Below are positions 8,523 to 16,900 of a DNA stretch of 33,395 nucleotides, one piece after another. Every line of letters begins with the position of its first letter. Position 1 is the first letter of the stretch. The notes below the pieces were generated by a model. It did no database searches, had not been told where the DNA came from, and saw only the letters and a list, made by a program, of their open reading frames with translations. The stretch is from Hungatella sp. UBA5385 (GTDB lineage Bacteria > Bacillota > Clostridia > Lachnospirales > Lachnospiraceae). Both the position numbers and the translations under genes were made by a program. The stretch spans positions 35,510 to 68,904 of the forward strand of contig DHOR01000050.1 in assembly GCA_002409995.1 (NCBI GenBank), in the 5' to 3' direction.

Positions 8523-8551
8523 ATTATACCACAATACGATTCGTTTGCTTG
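8523..8551 (-). promoter_or_regulatory. Promoter of the minus-strand membrane protein gene
   Basis: On the minus strand an extended -10, TGG followed by TATAAT (8528-8523), stands 37 bases before the start codon. The -35 candidate 17 bases away (CAAGCA) is poor, as is common with extended -10 promoters. Confidence 0.5.
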
Positions 8552-8591
8552 TGAAATAAGTATGAATTTTTCATGAATTAATACAGAACGT

Positions 8592-8620
8592 TTGCTTTTT
8601 AGATTTGTATCAGCTATAAT
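8592..8620 (+). promoter_or_regulatory. Promoter of the DUF624 gene
   Basis: TTGCTT (8592-8597), a spacer of 17 and a perfect TATAAT (8615-8620), 40 bases before the start codon. It is back to back with the minus-strand promoter at 8523-8551. Confidence 0.65.
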
Positions 8621-8660
8621 ATTTTCTGATTGTAACTAACTGAGAGAAGGGGTATGGCTT

Positions 8661-9458
8661 ATGTTATCTGGTTTTTTTAATTACGATAATCCGGTTTGGC
8701 GGTTTATCGGGAAGTTTGGCGATCTGATTATTTTAAATATTTTATGGATGATCTGCAGTATTCCGATTTTTACCATTGGTGCTTCCACTACGGCTTTATA
8801 TTATGTGACTTTAAAGCTGGCGAGGAATGATGACGGTTATACCATCAGGTCCTTTTTTAAATCCTTTAAGGAGAACTTCAAACAGTCCACAGTTATCTGG
8901 CTGCTTATGCTTCTGGCAGGGATAATTCTGGGAGTGGATCTGTATTTCTTTGCCCGTCTCTACACAGGAGCACAGACATTCCGTACAGTGATGCTTACTG
9001 TATTTATGGCACTGCTGATTGTCTATGTGGCTATATTTACTTATATTTTCCCACTGCAGTCACGATTTGTTAATAACGTGAAGAGAACATTTTTTAATGC
9101 ATTTTTTATGTCTATCAGACATCTGTTTCATACCATTGGAATGATTGTGATTGATGTGGCAATACTTGCCCTGGCATTTCTTATGGTAATTCCACCCCTT
9201 ACTATGGTTATGCTGCTATTTGGTTTCCCCCTGATCGCATTTATCAATTCCTATATTCTTACTCCTATTTTTAATAAGTATATGCCTAAGGAGGAGAGAG
9301 AAGATTCAGAGATGCGTCCTCTGTTTTCCGATGAAGAAGAGGAAGACGATTACAGCATATTGATGGGCAAAGGCGATACCAATGGGACTGGAGAAACTGA
9401 GGAAGTAAGTGATCAGGAAAATTCAGAGAAATCCTCAGAGGAAAATCTGTCTGAGTAA
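8661..9458 (+). CDS. DUF624 (YesL-like) multi-pass membrane protein
   Basis: A 265-residue inner-membrane protein with about five to six hydrophobic segments between residues 22 and 195. The N-terminus GFFNYDNPVWRFIGKFGDLI followed by LNILWMICSIPIFTIGASTT is the hallmark of DUF624, the family of Bacillus YesL. YesL-type genes often sit beside carbohydrate ABC transporters, but none is adjacent here. The last 60 residues form a very acidic soluble tail (DEEEEDDY and SDQENSEKSSEENLSE) that is not part of the domain. An AGAAGGGG site precedes the ATG. It is followed by a hairpin terminator, so it is probably monocistronic. The molecular role of the family is not established. Confidence 0.85.
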   Translation: MLSGFFNYDNPVWRFIGKFGDLIILNILWMICSIPIFTIGASTTALYYVTLKLARNDDGYTIRSFFKSFKENFKQSTVIWLLMLLAGIILGVDLYFFARLYTGAQTFRTVMLTVFMALLIVYVAIFTYIFPLQSRFVNNVKRTFFNAFFMSIRHLFHTIGMIVIDVAILALAFLMVIPPLTMVMLLFGFPLIAFINSYILTPIFNKYMPKEEREDSEMRPLFSDEEEEDDYSILMGKGDTNGTGETEEVSDQENSEKSSEENLSE

Positions 9459-9488
9459 TAAGATTCAAAGTGTTTTTAAAGTAAAATT

Positions 9489-9530
9489 AGCCGGAGAAGG
9501 TGTTGTATCATGCCTTTTTCCGGCTTTTTC
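9489..9530 (+). terminator. Terminator after the DUF624 gene
   Basis: AGCCGGAGAAGG (9489-9500) pairs with CCTTTTTCCGGCT (9513-9525) and a T-rich tract follows. The ATG at 9510 that extends the next frame lies inside this hairpin and is therefore not a real start. Confidence 0.8.
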
Positions 9531-9629
9531 TTTTATAAATCTTATTTGAAACTTTATAATTTAATCACTGGATGGACACAAAAAAACAGTATACTGATGC
9601 TGACAGATTATGGATTCCGGAGGTGGGAT

Positions 9630-10214
9630 ATGACAGAAGAAGAATATATCCAGTTTATCCAGCCTTATGAGGATGCTTTGAGAAGTATCAGAGTGAGGAT
9701 AGAGGTGTTGAATAAGGACTACCGCAGAAAATACTCCAATTATCCTATTCATCATATACAGGAAAGGATTAAGCGAAAGGAAAGTGCTGAGTCCAAGCTT
9801 GTGAGGAATGGACATGATATCAGCGCAGAATCAGCCAGAGACCATTTGACAGATGTTGCAGGTATTCGGGTGATCTGCTATTTTGTAAAGGATATTTATG
9901 CAGTTACATCTTTGTTAAAGAAGCAGACCGATGTTGTGATAATAAAAGAATGCGATTACGTGAAGACTCCAAAGCAAAATGGATACAGAAGCTGTCATAT
10001 TGTTTTAGGCGTTCCGGTTTATCATACAGATGGAATGGAATATTACCCTGTGGAGATTCAGCTTCGCACCATGTCAATGGATTTATGGGCAAGTATGGAA
10101 CACAGAATCTGCTATAAAAACTGCCAAAAAGATGCCAAAGCTGCAGAACAATTTAAAACCTATGCAGAACTGTTAAGCCTGATGGAGGAAGAGATGGAAA
10201 CGTATCTTGATTAA
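9630..10214 (+). CDS. relQ: Small alarmone synthetase, RelQ-type GTP pyrophosphokinase
   Basis: A stand-alone synthetase that moves pyrophosphate from ATP to GTP or GDP to make (p)ppGpp, with no hydrolase (HD), TGS or ACT domain. From the chosen start the protein has 194 residues, within the small alarmone synthetase range. Family signatures are LTDVAGIRVICYFVKDIYAV, KNGYRS-like KQNGYRSCHIV and VEIQLRTMSMDLWASMEHRI. The frame opens upstream at 9510, but that start falls in a terminator stem. GGAGGTGGG at 9619-9627 sits directly before the ATG at 9630, giving MTEEEYIQFIQPYEDAL. It is followed by its own terminator. It probably adjusts growth to cell-envelope or other stress, as known for RelQ/RelP enzymes. 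Confidence 0.9.
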   Translation: MTEEEYIQFIQPYEDALRSIRVRIEVLNKDYRRKYSNYPIHHIQERIKRKESAESKLVRNGHDISAESARDHLTDVAGIRVICYFVKDIYAVTSLLKKQTDVVIIKECDYVKTPKQNGYRSCHIVLGVPVYHTDGMEYYPVEIQLRTMSMDLWASMEHRICYKNCQKDAKAAEQFKTYAELLSLMEEEMETYLD

Positions 10215-10233
10215 TATAAAAGAAAAATAAGAG

Positions 10234-10268
10234 AACCGGCGCGGAGAAAACCGTTTGCCGGTCTTTTT
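10234..10268 (+). terminator. Terminator after relQ
   Basis: ACCGGC and CGG on the left pair with CCG and GCCGGT on the right, with a small bulge and a purine loop. Five T residues follow. Confidence 0.8.
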
Positions 10269-10302
10269 CTTTCTCAGTAAGGGAATAAAGCTGATAAAAG
10301 AC

Positions 10303-10331
10303 TTGTACTTTTTGCATTTTCGTACTATACT
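10303..10331 (+). promoter_or_regulatory. Promoter of the ispE operon
   Basis: TTGTAC (10303-10308), a 17-base spacer and TATACT (10326-10331), about 50 bases before ispE. A TATAC-N8-GTATA inverted repeat (10326-10343) overlaps the -10 and the likely transcription start, and could be an operator. Confidence 0.6.
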
Positions 10332-10379
10332 AAATACTGTATACAAAAAAATAAAAAAATACAATTGGGGAAATGATCT

Positions 10380-11288
10380 ATGATAAAGCATCTTGGGCTT
10401 AAGGCCTACGGGAAGATTAATCTGGGGCTGGATGTTTTAGGAAGACGGGAAGATGGGTATCATGAAGTGAGGATGCTGATGCAGTCGGTGGGGCTTTATG
10501 ATAAGATCGACCTATACTGGAAACGAACGCGTGGAATTGAATTGGAGACCAATCTATTCTACCTTCCTGTCAATGAAAACAATCTGGTGTATAAGGCTGC
10601 AAAGCTCTTAATGGAAGAATTTCATATTAATGATGGACTGAGTATCCGTTTAAAAAAGTTTATCCCTGTATCCGCAGGAATGGCGGGCGGAAGCAGTGAT
10701 GCTGCAGCTGTGCTGTTTGGAGTCAACAAGATGTTTAATCTGGGGCTTTCTATGAAAGAATTGATGGAACGGGGAGTTAAGATCGGAGCAGATGTTCCCT
10801 ACTGCATTATGAGAGGAACTGCGCTGTCAGAGGGAATCGGAGAGATTCTCACACCGCTTCCTCCTGTACCTCAGTGTCAGATTCTCATTGCCAAACCAGG
10901 CATCAGCGTATCAACAAAATTTGTGTATGAACATTTGGATGCAACGAATTTAAGCCCTGCAGACCATCCTGACATTGATGCAATCATTGATGCCATTAAG
11001 AGCCATGATATCTACGGAATTGCAGACAATCTTGGCAATGTTTTAGAGAAGGTCACCATTCCGGAATATCCGGTAATTGCAGAGATTAAAAATAAAATGA
11101 TTCAACTGGGAGCGCTTAATTCTTTGATGAGCGGAAGCGGACCAACTGTATTTGGTATATTTACCAATCCCAGAGCAGCAGAAAATGCCTATGAAGAGCT
11201 GCGCTATGGAAGTTCCAAAAAACTGGCAAAACAGGTATATTTGACAAATTTCTATAATACAAAGGAGGTAACACGTCATGGGAAATGA
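10380..11288 (+). CDS. ispE: 4-diphosphocytidyl-2-C-methyl-D-erythritol kinase
   Basis: A GHMP-family kinase that phosphorylates the 2-hydroxyl of CDP-methylerythritol in the non-mevalonate isoprenoid pathway. The 302 residues are of normal length. The substrate-binding N-terminus AYGKINLGLDVLGRREDGYH and the GHMP ATP loop PVSAGMAGGSSDAAAVLFG (about residues 97-115) are intact, as is the C-terminal MSGSGPTVFGIF. The ATG follows a GGGGAAATG stretch. The 3' end overlaps the start of the GntR-type regulator gene by 11 bases, which implies translational coupling. This pathway makes the carrier lipid for peptidoglycan, among other products. Confidence 0.95.
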   Translation: MIKHLGLKAYGKINLGLDVLGRREDGYHEVRMLMQSVGLYDKIDLYWKRTRGIELETNLFYLPVNENNLVYKAAKLLMEEFHINDGLSIRLKKFIPVSAGMAGGSSDAAAVLFGVNKMFNLGLSMKELMERGVKIGADVPYCIMRGTALSEGIGEILTPLPPVPQCQILIAKPGISVSTKFVYEHLDATNLSPADHPDIDAIIDAIKSHDIYGIADNLGNVLEKVTIPEYPVIAEIKNKMIQLGALNSLMSGSGPTVFGIFTNPRAAENAYEELRYGSSKKLAKQVYLTNFYNTKEVTRHGK

Positions 11289-11952
11289 TTTAAAGGTTAA
11301 TATGAATGAGTATCTGCCTCTGCGCGATGTAGTGTTTAACACACTGCGCCAGGCAATTTTAAAAGGAGAGCTGGCTCCTGGAGAGAGGCTGATGGAGATT
11401 CAGCTGGCAGACCGCCTTGGTGTCAGCCGTACTCCCATCAGAGAAGCCATCAGAAAGCTGGAGCTGGAAGGTCTCGTTCTTATGATTCCCAGAAAAGGCG
11501 CTGAGGTTGCCAAAATATCAGAGAAAAGCTTAAGAGATGTTTTAGAAGTGAGAAGGTCATTGGAGGAGCTTGCCATTGAGCTGGCATGCCACCGCATGGG
11601 GGAAGAGGAGATTACAGAGCTGGAAGATGCTCAGGAAGCGTTTAAGACAGCCATTGCCAGCGGAGATGCCATGAAGATTGCGGAAACCGATGAAGCGTAC
11701 CATGATGTGATTTACAAAGGAACCGGCAATGACCGTCTGGTTCAGATCTTAAATAATCTTAGAGAGCAAATGTACCGTTACAGACTGGAATACATTAAGG
11801 ATGCTGATAAACGTCAAATCCTTCTTGCAGAGCATGACCTTATTTTGAAAGCAGTCCGTGAGCGAAGGATTGAGGATGCCAAGAAAACCATGAGAGAGCA
11901 TATTGATAATCAGGAGATTACAGTTTCAAGGAATATAAAGGAGCAGGAATAA
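11278..11952 (+). CDS. GntR-family transcriptional regulator, FadR/FCD subfamily
   Basis: A 224-residue DNA-binding regulator. Residues 15-75 form the winged helix of GntR proteins, with APGERLMEIQLADRLGVSRT followed by PIREAIRKLELEGLV. The rest is an all-helical FCD ligand domain with the expected metal-site residues: Asp and His in ETDEAYHDVIYKGTGN, His in AEHDLILKAV, and His in MREHID. FCD regulators usually sense organic acids or sugar acids. AAAGGAGG at 11261-11268 gives a strong start, and the gene overlaps ispE. A link with gudD (a sugar-acid gene with an operator) is conceivable, but nothing in the sequence proves it. Confidence 0.92.
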   Translation: MGNDLKVNMNEYLPLRDVVFNTLRQAILKGELAPGERLMEIQLADRLGVSRTPIREAIRKLELEGLVLMIPRKGAEVAKISEKSLRDVLEVRRSLEELAIELACHRMGEEEITELEDAQEAFKTAIASGDAMKIAETDEAYHDVIYKGTGNDRLVQILNNLREQMYRYRLEYIKDADKRQILLAEHDLILKAVRERRIEDAKKTMREHIDNQEITVSRNIKEQE

Positions 11953-11954
11953 AT

Positions 11955-12146
11955 ATGACTTTTAAAGAACGCTACCTGACAGGCGAGATTGAATTCGAAG
12001 CTATTGATGATTATGTGGAAGAGTGGAACAATAGCGACGATTCCCGTACACTGGCAGTGTATTTAGGGCTTGACGAGGAAGAAGAGGACATCTGGATTGA
12101 GGAAAGCGAGGAAGCCTTAAGGGAGCTTCTTGACAGTAAAAAATAA
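11955..12146 (+). CDS. Small acidic protein of unknown function
   Basis: A 63-residue, strongly acidic protein that begins two bases after the GntR stop, with AAAGGAGCAGG as the ribosome binding site. It has no membrane segment or Cys. The C-terminal half is dominated by Glu and Asp (LDEEEEDIWIEESEEALREL), and the N-terminal half has TFKERYLTGEIEFEAIDDYV. Tight spacing and a good ribosome binding site argue that it is real and the third gene of the ispE operon. I do not recognise a named family. Confidence 0.7.
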   Translation: MTFKERYLTGEIEFEAIDDYVEEWNNSDDSRTLAVYLGLDEEEEDIWIEESEEALRELLDSKK

Positions 12147-12185
12147 AATAAATATAAAAATAATCTTAAGAATATTAACACTTTC

Positions 12186-12214
12186 TTGACAAGGTGATAA
12201 CGTGTCTCTATAAT
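12186..12214 (+). promoter_or_regulatory. Consensus promoter of the tetR-RND efflux operon
   Basis: A perfect TTGACA (12186-12191), exactly 17 bases, and a perfect TATAAT (12209-12214). Such a full-consensus promoter in front of a regulator with operators on top (see next entry) is typical of a strong promoter kept off by repression. Confidence 0.9.
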
Positions 12215-12230
12215 AGTGACATGTTGTCAC
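12194..12230 (+). promoter_or_regulatory. Two tandem palindromic operators, likely for the TetR regulator
   Basis: Site 2, GTGACATGTTGTCAC (12216-12230), is a perfect 6-3-6 palindrome just after the -10 box. Site 1, GTGATAACGTGTCTC (12194-12208), is a weaker copy with 10 of 15 bases the same, filling the -35/-10 spacer. They repeat at 22 bases, two helical turns, so two dimers could bind on the same face. Seen as a whole, GGTGATAACGTG and CATGTTGTCACC also make a wider dyad centred on the -10. Confidence 0.75.
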
Positions 12231-12273
12231 CTTTTTATATTAGGGTGAATGATTCAAAGAGAAGAGGTGGAAT

Positions 12274-12888
12274 ATGCCCACGGAAAGGTTTTATAAGCTT
12301 CCCAAAGTAAAAAGAGATGTAATTCGGGAAGCCGCTATTGAGGAGTTTAACCGGGTTCCCTTTGAGAAAGCTTCCATAAATAAGATTGTAAAAACTGCAG
12401 AAATATCGCGGGGGAGTTTCTATACTTATTTTGAAGATAAAAGGGATTTGCTTGCATATATTTTTGAAGAAGCAGATGAAAGGCTGCTGCAGACCTGGCT
12501 GCAATGCGCAAAGGAATGTGGCGGGAATCTGTGGAAAACAGCAGAGCTTTTTCTGGAAGAGAATATGGTTCAAACTGAAAGGCGTTTTTTTAAAATAGTC
12601 AAGAACATTATTGTGCTTGAAGACTCTAAGAACATGGTCACAGGAATGTTATATTGTAAGCAAAAGGAAATGAAGGACAGCCGTCTGGATGTTATTATTG
12701 CATCTGCTGACTTGACAGGATTTCGCAGTAATGCCAGGGAAGAGTTTAAATTACTGCTGTTCATGATTGGCGCTTCCATTGCTGAAAGCATCGGCAGATA
12801 TTGCTGGCAGCCGGAAGAAAAGGAAAACATAATAAAAGATTTTCGGAAAACTCTGAATATATTGCAGCATGGAATATATAAAAATTAA
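12274..12888 (+). CDS. TetR/AcrR-family transcriptional repressor of the efflux locus
   Basis: A 204-residue regulator with the TetR helix-turn-helix at residues 12-58: IREAAIEEFNRVPFEKASIN, KIVKTAEISRGSFYTYFEDK and RDLL. The remaining helices form the ligand and dimerisation domain, which differs too much between members to predict the ligand. GAGGTGG precedes the ATG. It is the first gene of the efflux operon, 29 bases before the adaptor gene, under a promoter with two palindromic operators, so it very likely represses itself and the pump until a pump substrate binds. Confidence 0.92.
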   Translation: MPTERFYKLPKVKRDVIREAAIEEFNRVPFEKASINKIVKTAEISRGSFYTYFEDKRDLLAYIFEEADERLLQTWLQCAKECGGNLWKTAELFLEENMVQTERRFFKIVKNIIVLEDSKNMVTGMLYCKQKEMKDSRLDVIIASADLTGFRSNAREEFKLLLFMIGASIAESIGRYCWQPEEKENIIKDFRKTLNILQHGIYKN

Positions 12889-12917
12889 AATAACTTTGGT
12901 AAAATCGAGGAGAAAAA

Positions 12918-13979
12918 ATGAGCAAAAAGAAAATAATAGCGATTACAGGCGGTGTTATCATCGTGGCAGCTTTAGCGGTTTTTACTATTCCCAGGATGTT
13001 TGAAGGTAAAAAGGTGGAATTGGTGGCTGAAGTTCCGCCTGCAGTTACAGTAGAGAATCCTGAACTTAGAACTATTAAACTGGACAGTGAGCTGATCGGC
13101 ACTATTGAACCCGACAGCATTGTTTATGTAACTCCTTTAGGAGCAGGTGAAGTCACCAGCGTTAACGTCCAGACAGGAGACCAGGTACAGGCGGGACAGC
13201 TGCTGTGTGTCATCGATACCAAGCAAGTGGAAACGGCTAGAATCACTATGGAAACTGCCCGTATATCCTATGAGGATGCCAATAAGAATCTAAACAGATA
13301 TGCAGTGCTGCATGCAGCAGGAGATGTGTCTGATGCAGATTTCCAGTCCATAAAGGATAAGGTTGAGTTGGCGAGACTGCAGTATGAGGGAGCGAAGCTT
13401 GGATATGATATTCAGCTTGAGAGCAGCCAGATAACAGCACCTATTGCAGGAGTAATTGAAAGCTTTAATATCAGTGTTCACGATAAGGTTTCCCAGCAAA
13501 GCGTTCTCTGTGTCATAGCAGGTGAGGGAAGCAAGGGGGTAACCTTTTATGCCTCAGAGCGGATTGTCAGCGGTCTTAATGCAGGAGACAGCTTAAGAGT
13601 GGAAAAAAGTGGTATGGAATATCAGGGAACCATTACAGAGGTTGGCACCATGACAGATCAGGCAAGCGGATTGTTTAAGGTAAAGGCAGCGGTTGCTGAA
13701 GGGGATTCCCTTCCTACAGGAACTTCTGTAAAATTATATGTGACTTCCCAAAAAGCTGAGAATGTACTGACTGTGCCGGCTGACTGCATATATTATGAAA
13801 ATGGAATTCCATGTGTTTATACTTATGAAGATGGTATTTTACATAAAAACGTTGTTACGACGGGACTGGCAGATTCTATGTATATAGAAATCAAGGACGG
13901 ATTAAATGCTGATGCTCAGGTTGTAACCACCTGGACATCAGAATTATATGACGGTTCCAGAGTTACTCTGGCAGAATAA
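12918..13979 (+). CDS. RND efflux membrane-fusion (periplasmic adaptor-type) protein
   Basis: A 353-residue HlyD/AcrA-type adaptor. An N-terminal membrane helix (residues 5-24, no lipobox) anchors it. The biotinyl-lipoyl halves are GEVTSVNVQTGDQVQAGQLL and SSQITAPIAGVIESFNISVH. Between them is a helical hairpin, about residues 97-165, then beta-barrel and membrane-proximal parts (TGTSVKLYVTSQKAENVLTV). At the hairpin tip R127, L131 and S138 match the Arg-x3-Leu-x6-Ser pattern that AcrA-type adaptors use to meet TolC. This is notable in a presumed one-membrane organism and agrees with the TolC-like genes downstream. GAGGAG precedes the ATG, and the permease starts 12 bases after the stop. Confidence 0.92.
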   Translation: MSKKKIIAITGGVIIVAALAVFTIPRMFEGKKVELVAEVPPAVTVENPELRTIKLDSELIGTIEPDSIVYVTPLGAGEVTSVNVQTGDQVQAGQLLCVIDTKQVETARITMETARISYEDANKNLNRYAVLHAAGDVSDADFQSIKDKVELARLQYEGAKLGYDIQLESSQITAPIAGVIESFNISVHDKVSQQSVLCVIAGEGSKGVTFYASERIVSGLNAGDSLRVEKSGMEYQGTITEVGTMTDQASGLFKVKAAVAEGDSLPTGTSVKLYVTSQKAENVLTVPADCIYYENGIPCVYTYEDGILHKNVVTTGLADSMYIEIKDGLNADAQVVTTWTSELYDGSRVTLAE

Positions 13980-13991
13980 GGAGGAACTAAC

Positions 13992-16900
13992 ATGGGATTG
14001 ACCAAACTAGCCTTAAAAAGGCCTATAACAACATTTTTAGCAATTCTCTGTCTTTTAGTATTCGGCTTGTCCTCTGTATTTTCCACGAAAATGGAACTGA
14101 CACCGGAGATGAACTTCCCTATGATGGTTATCAGCAGCATCTATGCAGGTGCAAGTCCTGATGATGTTAATGAACTTATTACCAAGCCTGTTGAGGAAGC
14201 TGTGGGAATATTATCCGGTGTTAAGAATGTACAGTCCATTTCTCAGGAGAACATATCTATCGTTATGCTGGAATATGAATATGGCACAAATATGGATAAA
14301 GCTTACTCAGATTTAAAGAAGAAAGTGGATAATCTGGATCTTCCTGATGATGTGGATGTTCCAAGCATCATGGAAGTTAATATCAATGAGATTCCTGCTA
14401 TGACACTTTCTGTACAGAATCCTTCTGTAGAGAATATACATAATTATGTAACAGACAAGATTGTTCCTGAATTTGAGAAAATATCTTCTGTAGCAAGTGT
14501 AGATGTCAGCGGCGGTCAGGAAGGGTATGTAAGTATACGGCTGATACCGGAGAAGATGAACCAGTATCATTTGAATATGAATTCCATCAGTCAGGCAATT
14601 GCCAGCGCTGATTTTACATATCCGGCAGGAACAACAGGTGTGGGAAATCAGGATTTATCCTTAAGTACTGCTGTGGAATTTAAGACTGTGGAAAGCCTTA
14701 AGAAGATTCCTGTTGTGGCAGGTTACGGAAAGACCATATATTTGGAAGACATTGCAGACATTACCCAGACTGTGAAAAAACAGTCGGGAATCGGAAGATA
14801 TAATGGAAAGGATACTATTACACTATCCATTAATAAACAGCAGAAGAACAGTGCAGTTGATGTGTCAAAAAGTGTTAATAATATGATGGAAACCCTGAAG
14901 GAAAAATACCCTTCTCTTGAGATGGTTGTCATACAGGATACCAGCGAACAGATCGTATCAGCTCTTGACAGTGTGGTAAATACCATGATAGCAGCCGTTG
15001 TTATTTCCATGGCTATTATCTTTCTGTTCTTTGGGGATTTAAAAGCTTCTCTTATAGTAGGAAGCTCCATCCCTGTTTCTATCTTAGTATCACTGATCAT
15101 GATGTCCGCCATGGGATTTTCCATGAACGTAATTACCATGAGCAGTATTGTTCTTGGAGTGGGGATGATGGTAGATAACTCCATCGTTGTGCTTGAGAGC
15201 TGTTTCCGTTCCCATAAAGGACAGGGATTCCGGGAGTACTTAGAAGCTGCCATGACAGGAACCCAGGTGGTATTCCAGTCTGTATTGGGCAGAACACTAA
15301 CCACCTGTGTTGTATTTATTCCTCTGGCAATGCTGGAAGGAATCTCAGGACAGCTGTTTAAGCCATTAGGATTTACCATTGTATTCTGTCTGGCTGCTTC
15401 TCTTGTTTCGGCAGTAACCATAGTTCCCCTGTGTTACAGCAGAATTCGCCCTGTTGAGAAGAGCAATTCCCCAATGGCGAAACCCATTGAGCTTATGCAA
15501 AATGGATATAGAAAAATAATTGATAAGTTTTTAAATCATAGATTTGCCATTATGTCAGTATCAGTGCTGCTTCTGGCTGCTTCTATCTTACTGGCTACCA
15601 GGCTTGGTTTTGTTCTTATGCCTGATGTTGATCAGGGAACAGTATCTGTTTCTGTAGAGGTTAAACCGGGACTTAAGATTGAACAGGTTGATGATATTCT
15701 TAAGAAGGTGGAAGGAATTGTTACAAAAGAGCCTGATTTAAAATCTTATATGGTAAGTTATTCCGGAAGCAGCTTTAGTATCTATAGCGCAGGTTCGGGA
15801 GGAAGCGCTTCTCTTACTGCTTATTTAAATGATGACAGAACCTTAAGTACAGATGAGGTTGTAAATAAATGGAAGAAAGAGATGAACCAGCTGGCTGACT
15901 GCAATATTACAGTACGCTCCAGCTCTACCATGAGCATGCTGACAGCTTCTGACGATCTGGAAGTCATTCTTCAAAGCGCCCAGCTGGATGAGTTAAAAGA
16001 AGCATCTGATCAAATGGTTGCTGAACTTACAAAACGTTCTGATTTAATCAAGGTTCATTCCACTCTTGAAAATGCAGCACCTGTAATCAGAGTATGGGTT
16101 GATCCCATTCAGGCATCTGCGGAAGGAATTGCACCTGCCAGCGTCGGCGGAATATTAAACAGCATGCTCAGTGGTGTGAAAGCCACAACTATGGAGATAG
16201 ATAATCAGACGATGGAAGTGAGGGTGGAATATCCGGAGGATGCTTACGATACTCTCAATAAAGTGGAGGGAATCATGATTCCCAATGCTGCAGGAGGGGC
16301 AGTATCTCTCACCGACATAGCGAAAATAGGTTATGAAGACAGCCCTTCAGGCATTACAAGGATGAATAAACAGTACATGGTAACCATTTCCGGTAAATTT
16401 ACAGAGGAGGTTACTGATGAAAAACAAAAGGCAGCAGCTCTTGAAGATATAAACCAGACAATTGTCAATAAGTATTTAAACAGTTCAGTGACAAGAGCGC
16501 AGAATACTGTAGATGAAAGTACGACAGAAGAATTTGTGGCTTTAGCCAAGGCTCTTGGAATTGCAACCTTTCTTGTATTTGTGGTAATGGCAGCCCAGTT
16601 TGAGTCTGTGAAGTTCTCAACCATGGTTATGACTACCATTCCATTCAGCTTAATTGGTTCCTTTGGACTCCTGGCAGTCTTTGGAGTATCTGTCAGCATG
16701 CCTGCTATGCTTGGGTTTATGATGTTAGTGGGTACTGTTGTAAACTCCGGTATTCTCTATGTGGATACTGTTAACCAGTATCGCATGACAATGGATAAGA
16801 GAACGGCTATTATAGAGGCTGGTGCAACCCGGTTAAGACCTATTTTAATGACTACCCTCACAACCATTCTCTCCATGGTGCCTATGGCTCTTGGAACAGG

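Noticed and set aside
9510..9629. Longer N-terminus for the alarmone synthetase starting at ATG 9510
   Set aside because: This start lies inside the terminator hairpin of the previous gene and has no ribosome binding site; GGAGGTGGG directly precedes the ATG at 9630.
14723..15421. Open frame of 232 codons on the minus strand within the RND permease gene
   Set aside because: Antisense shadow of a clear RND permease; the translated sequence is unlike any family I know and lacks a start signal.
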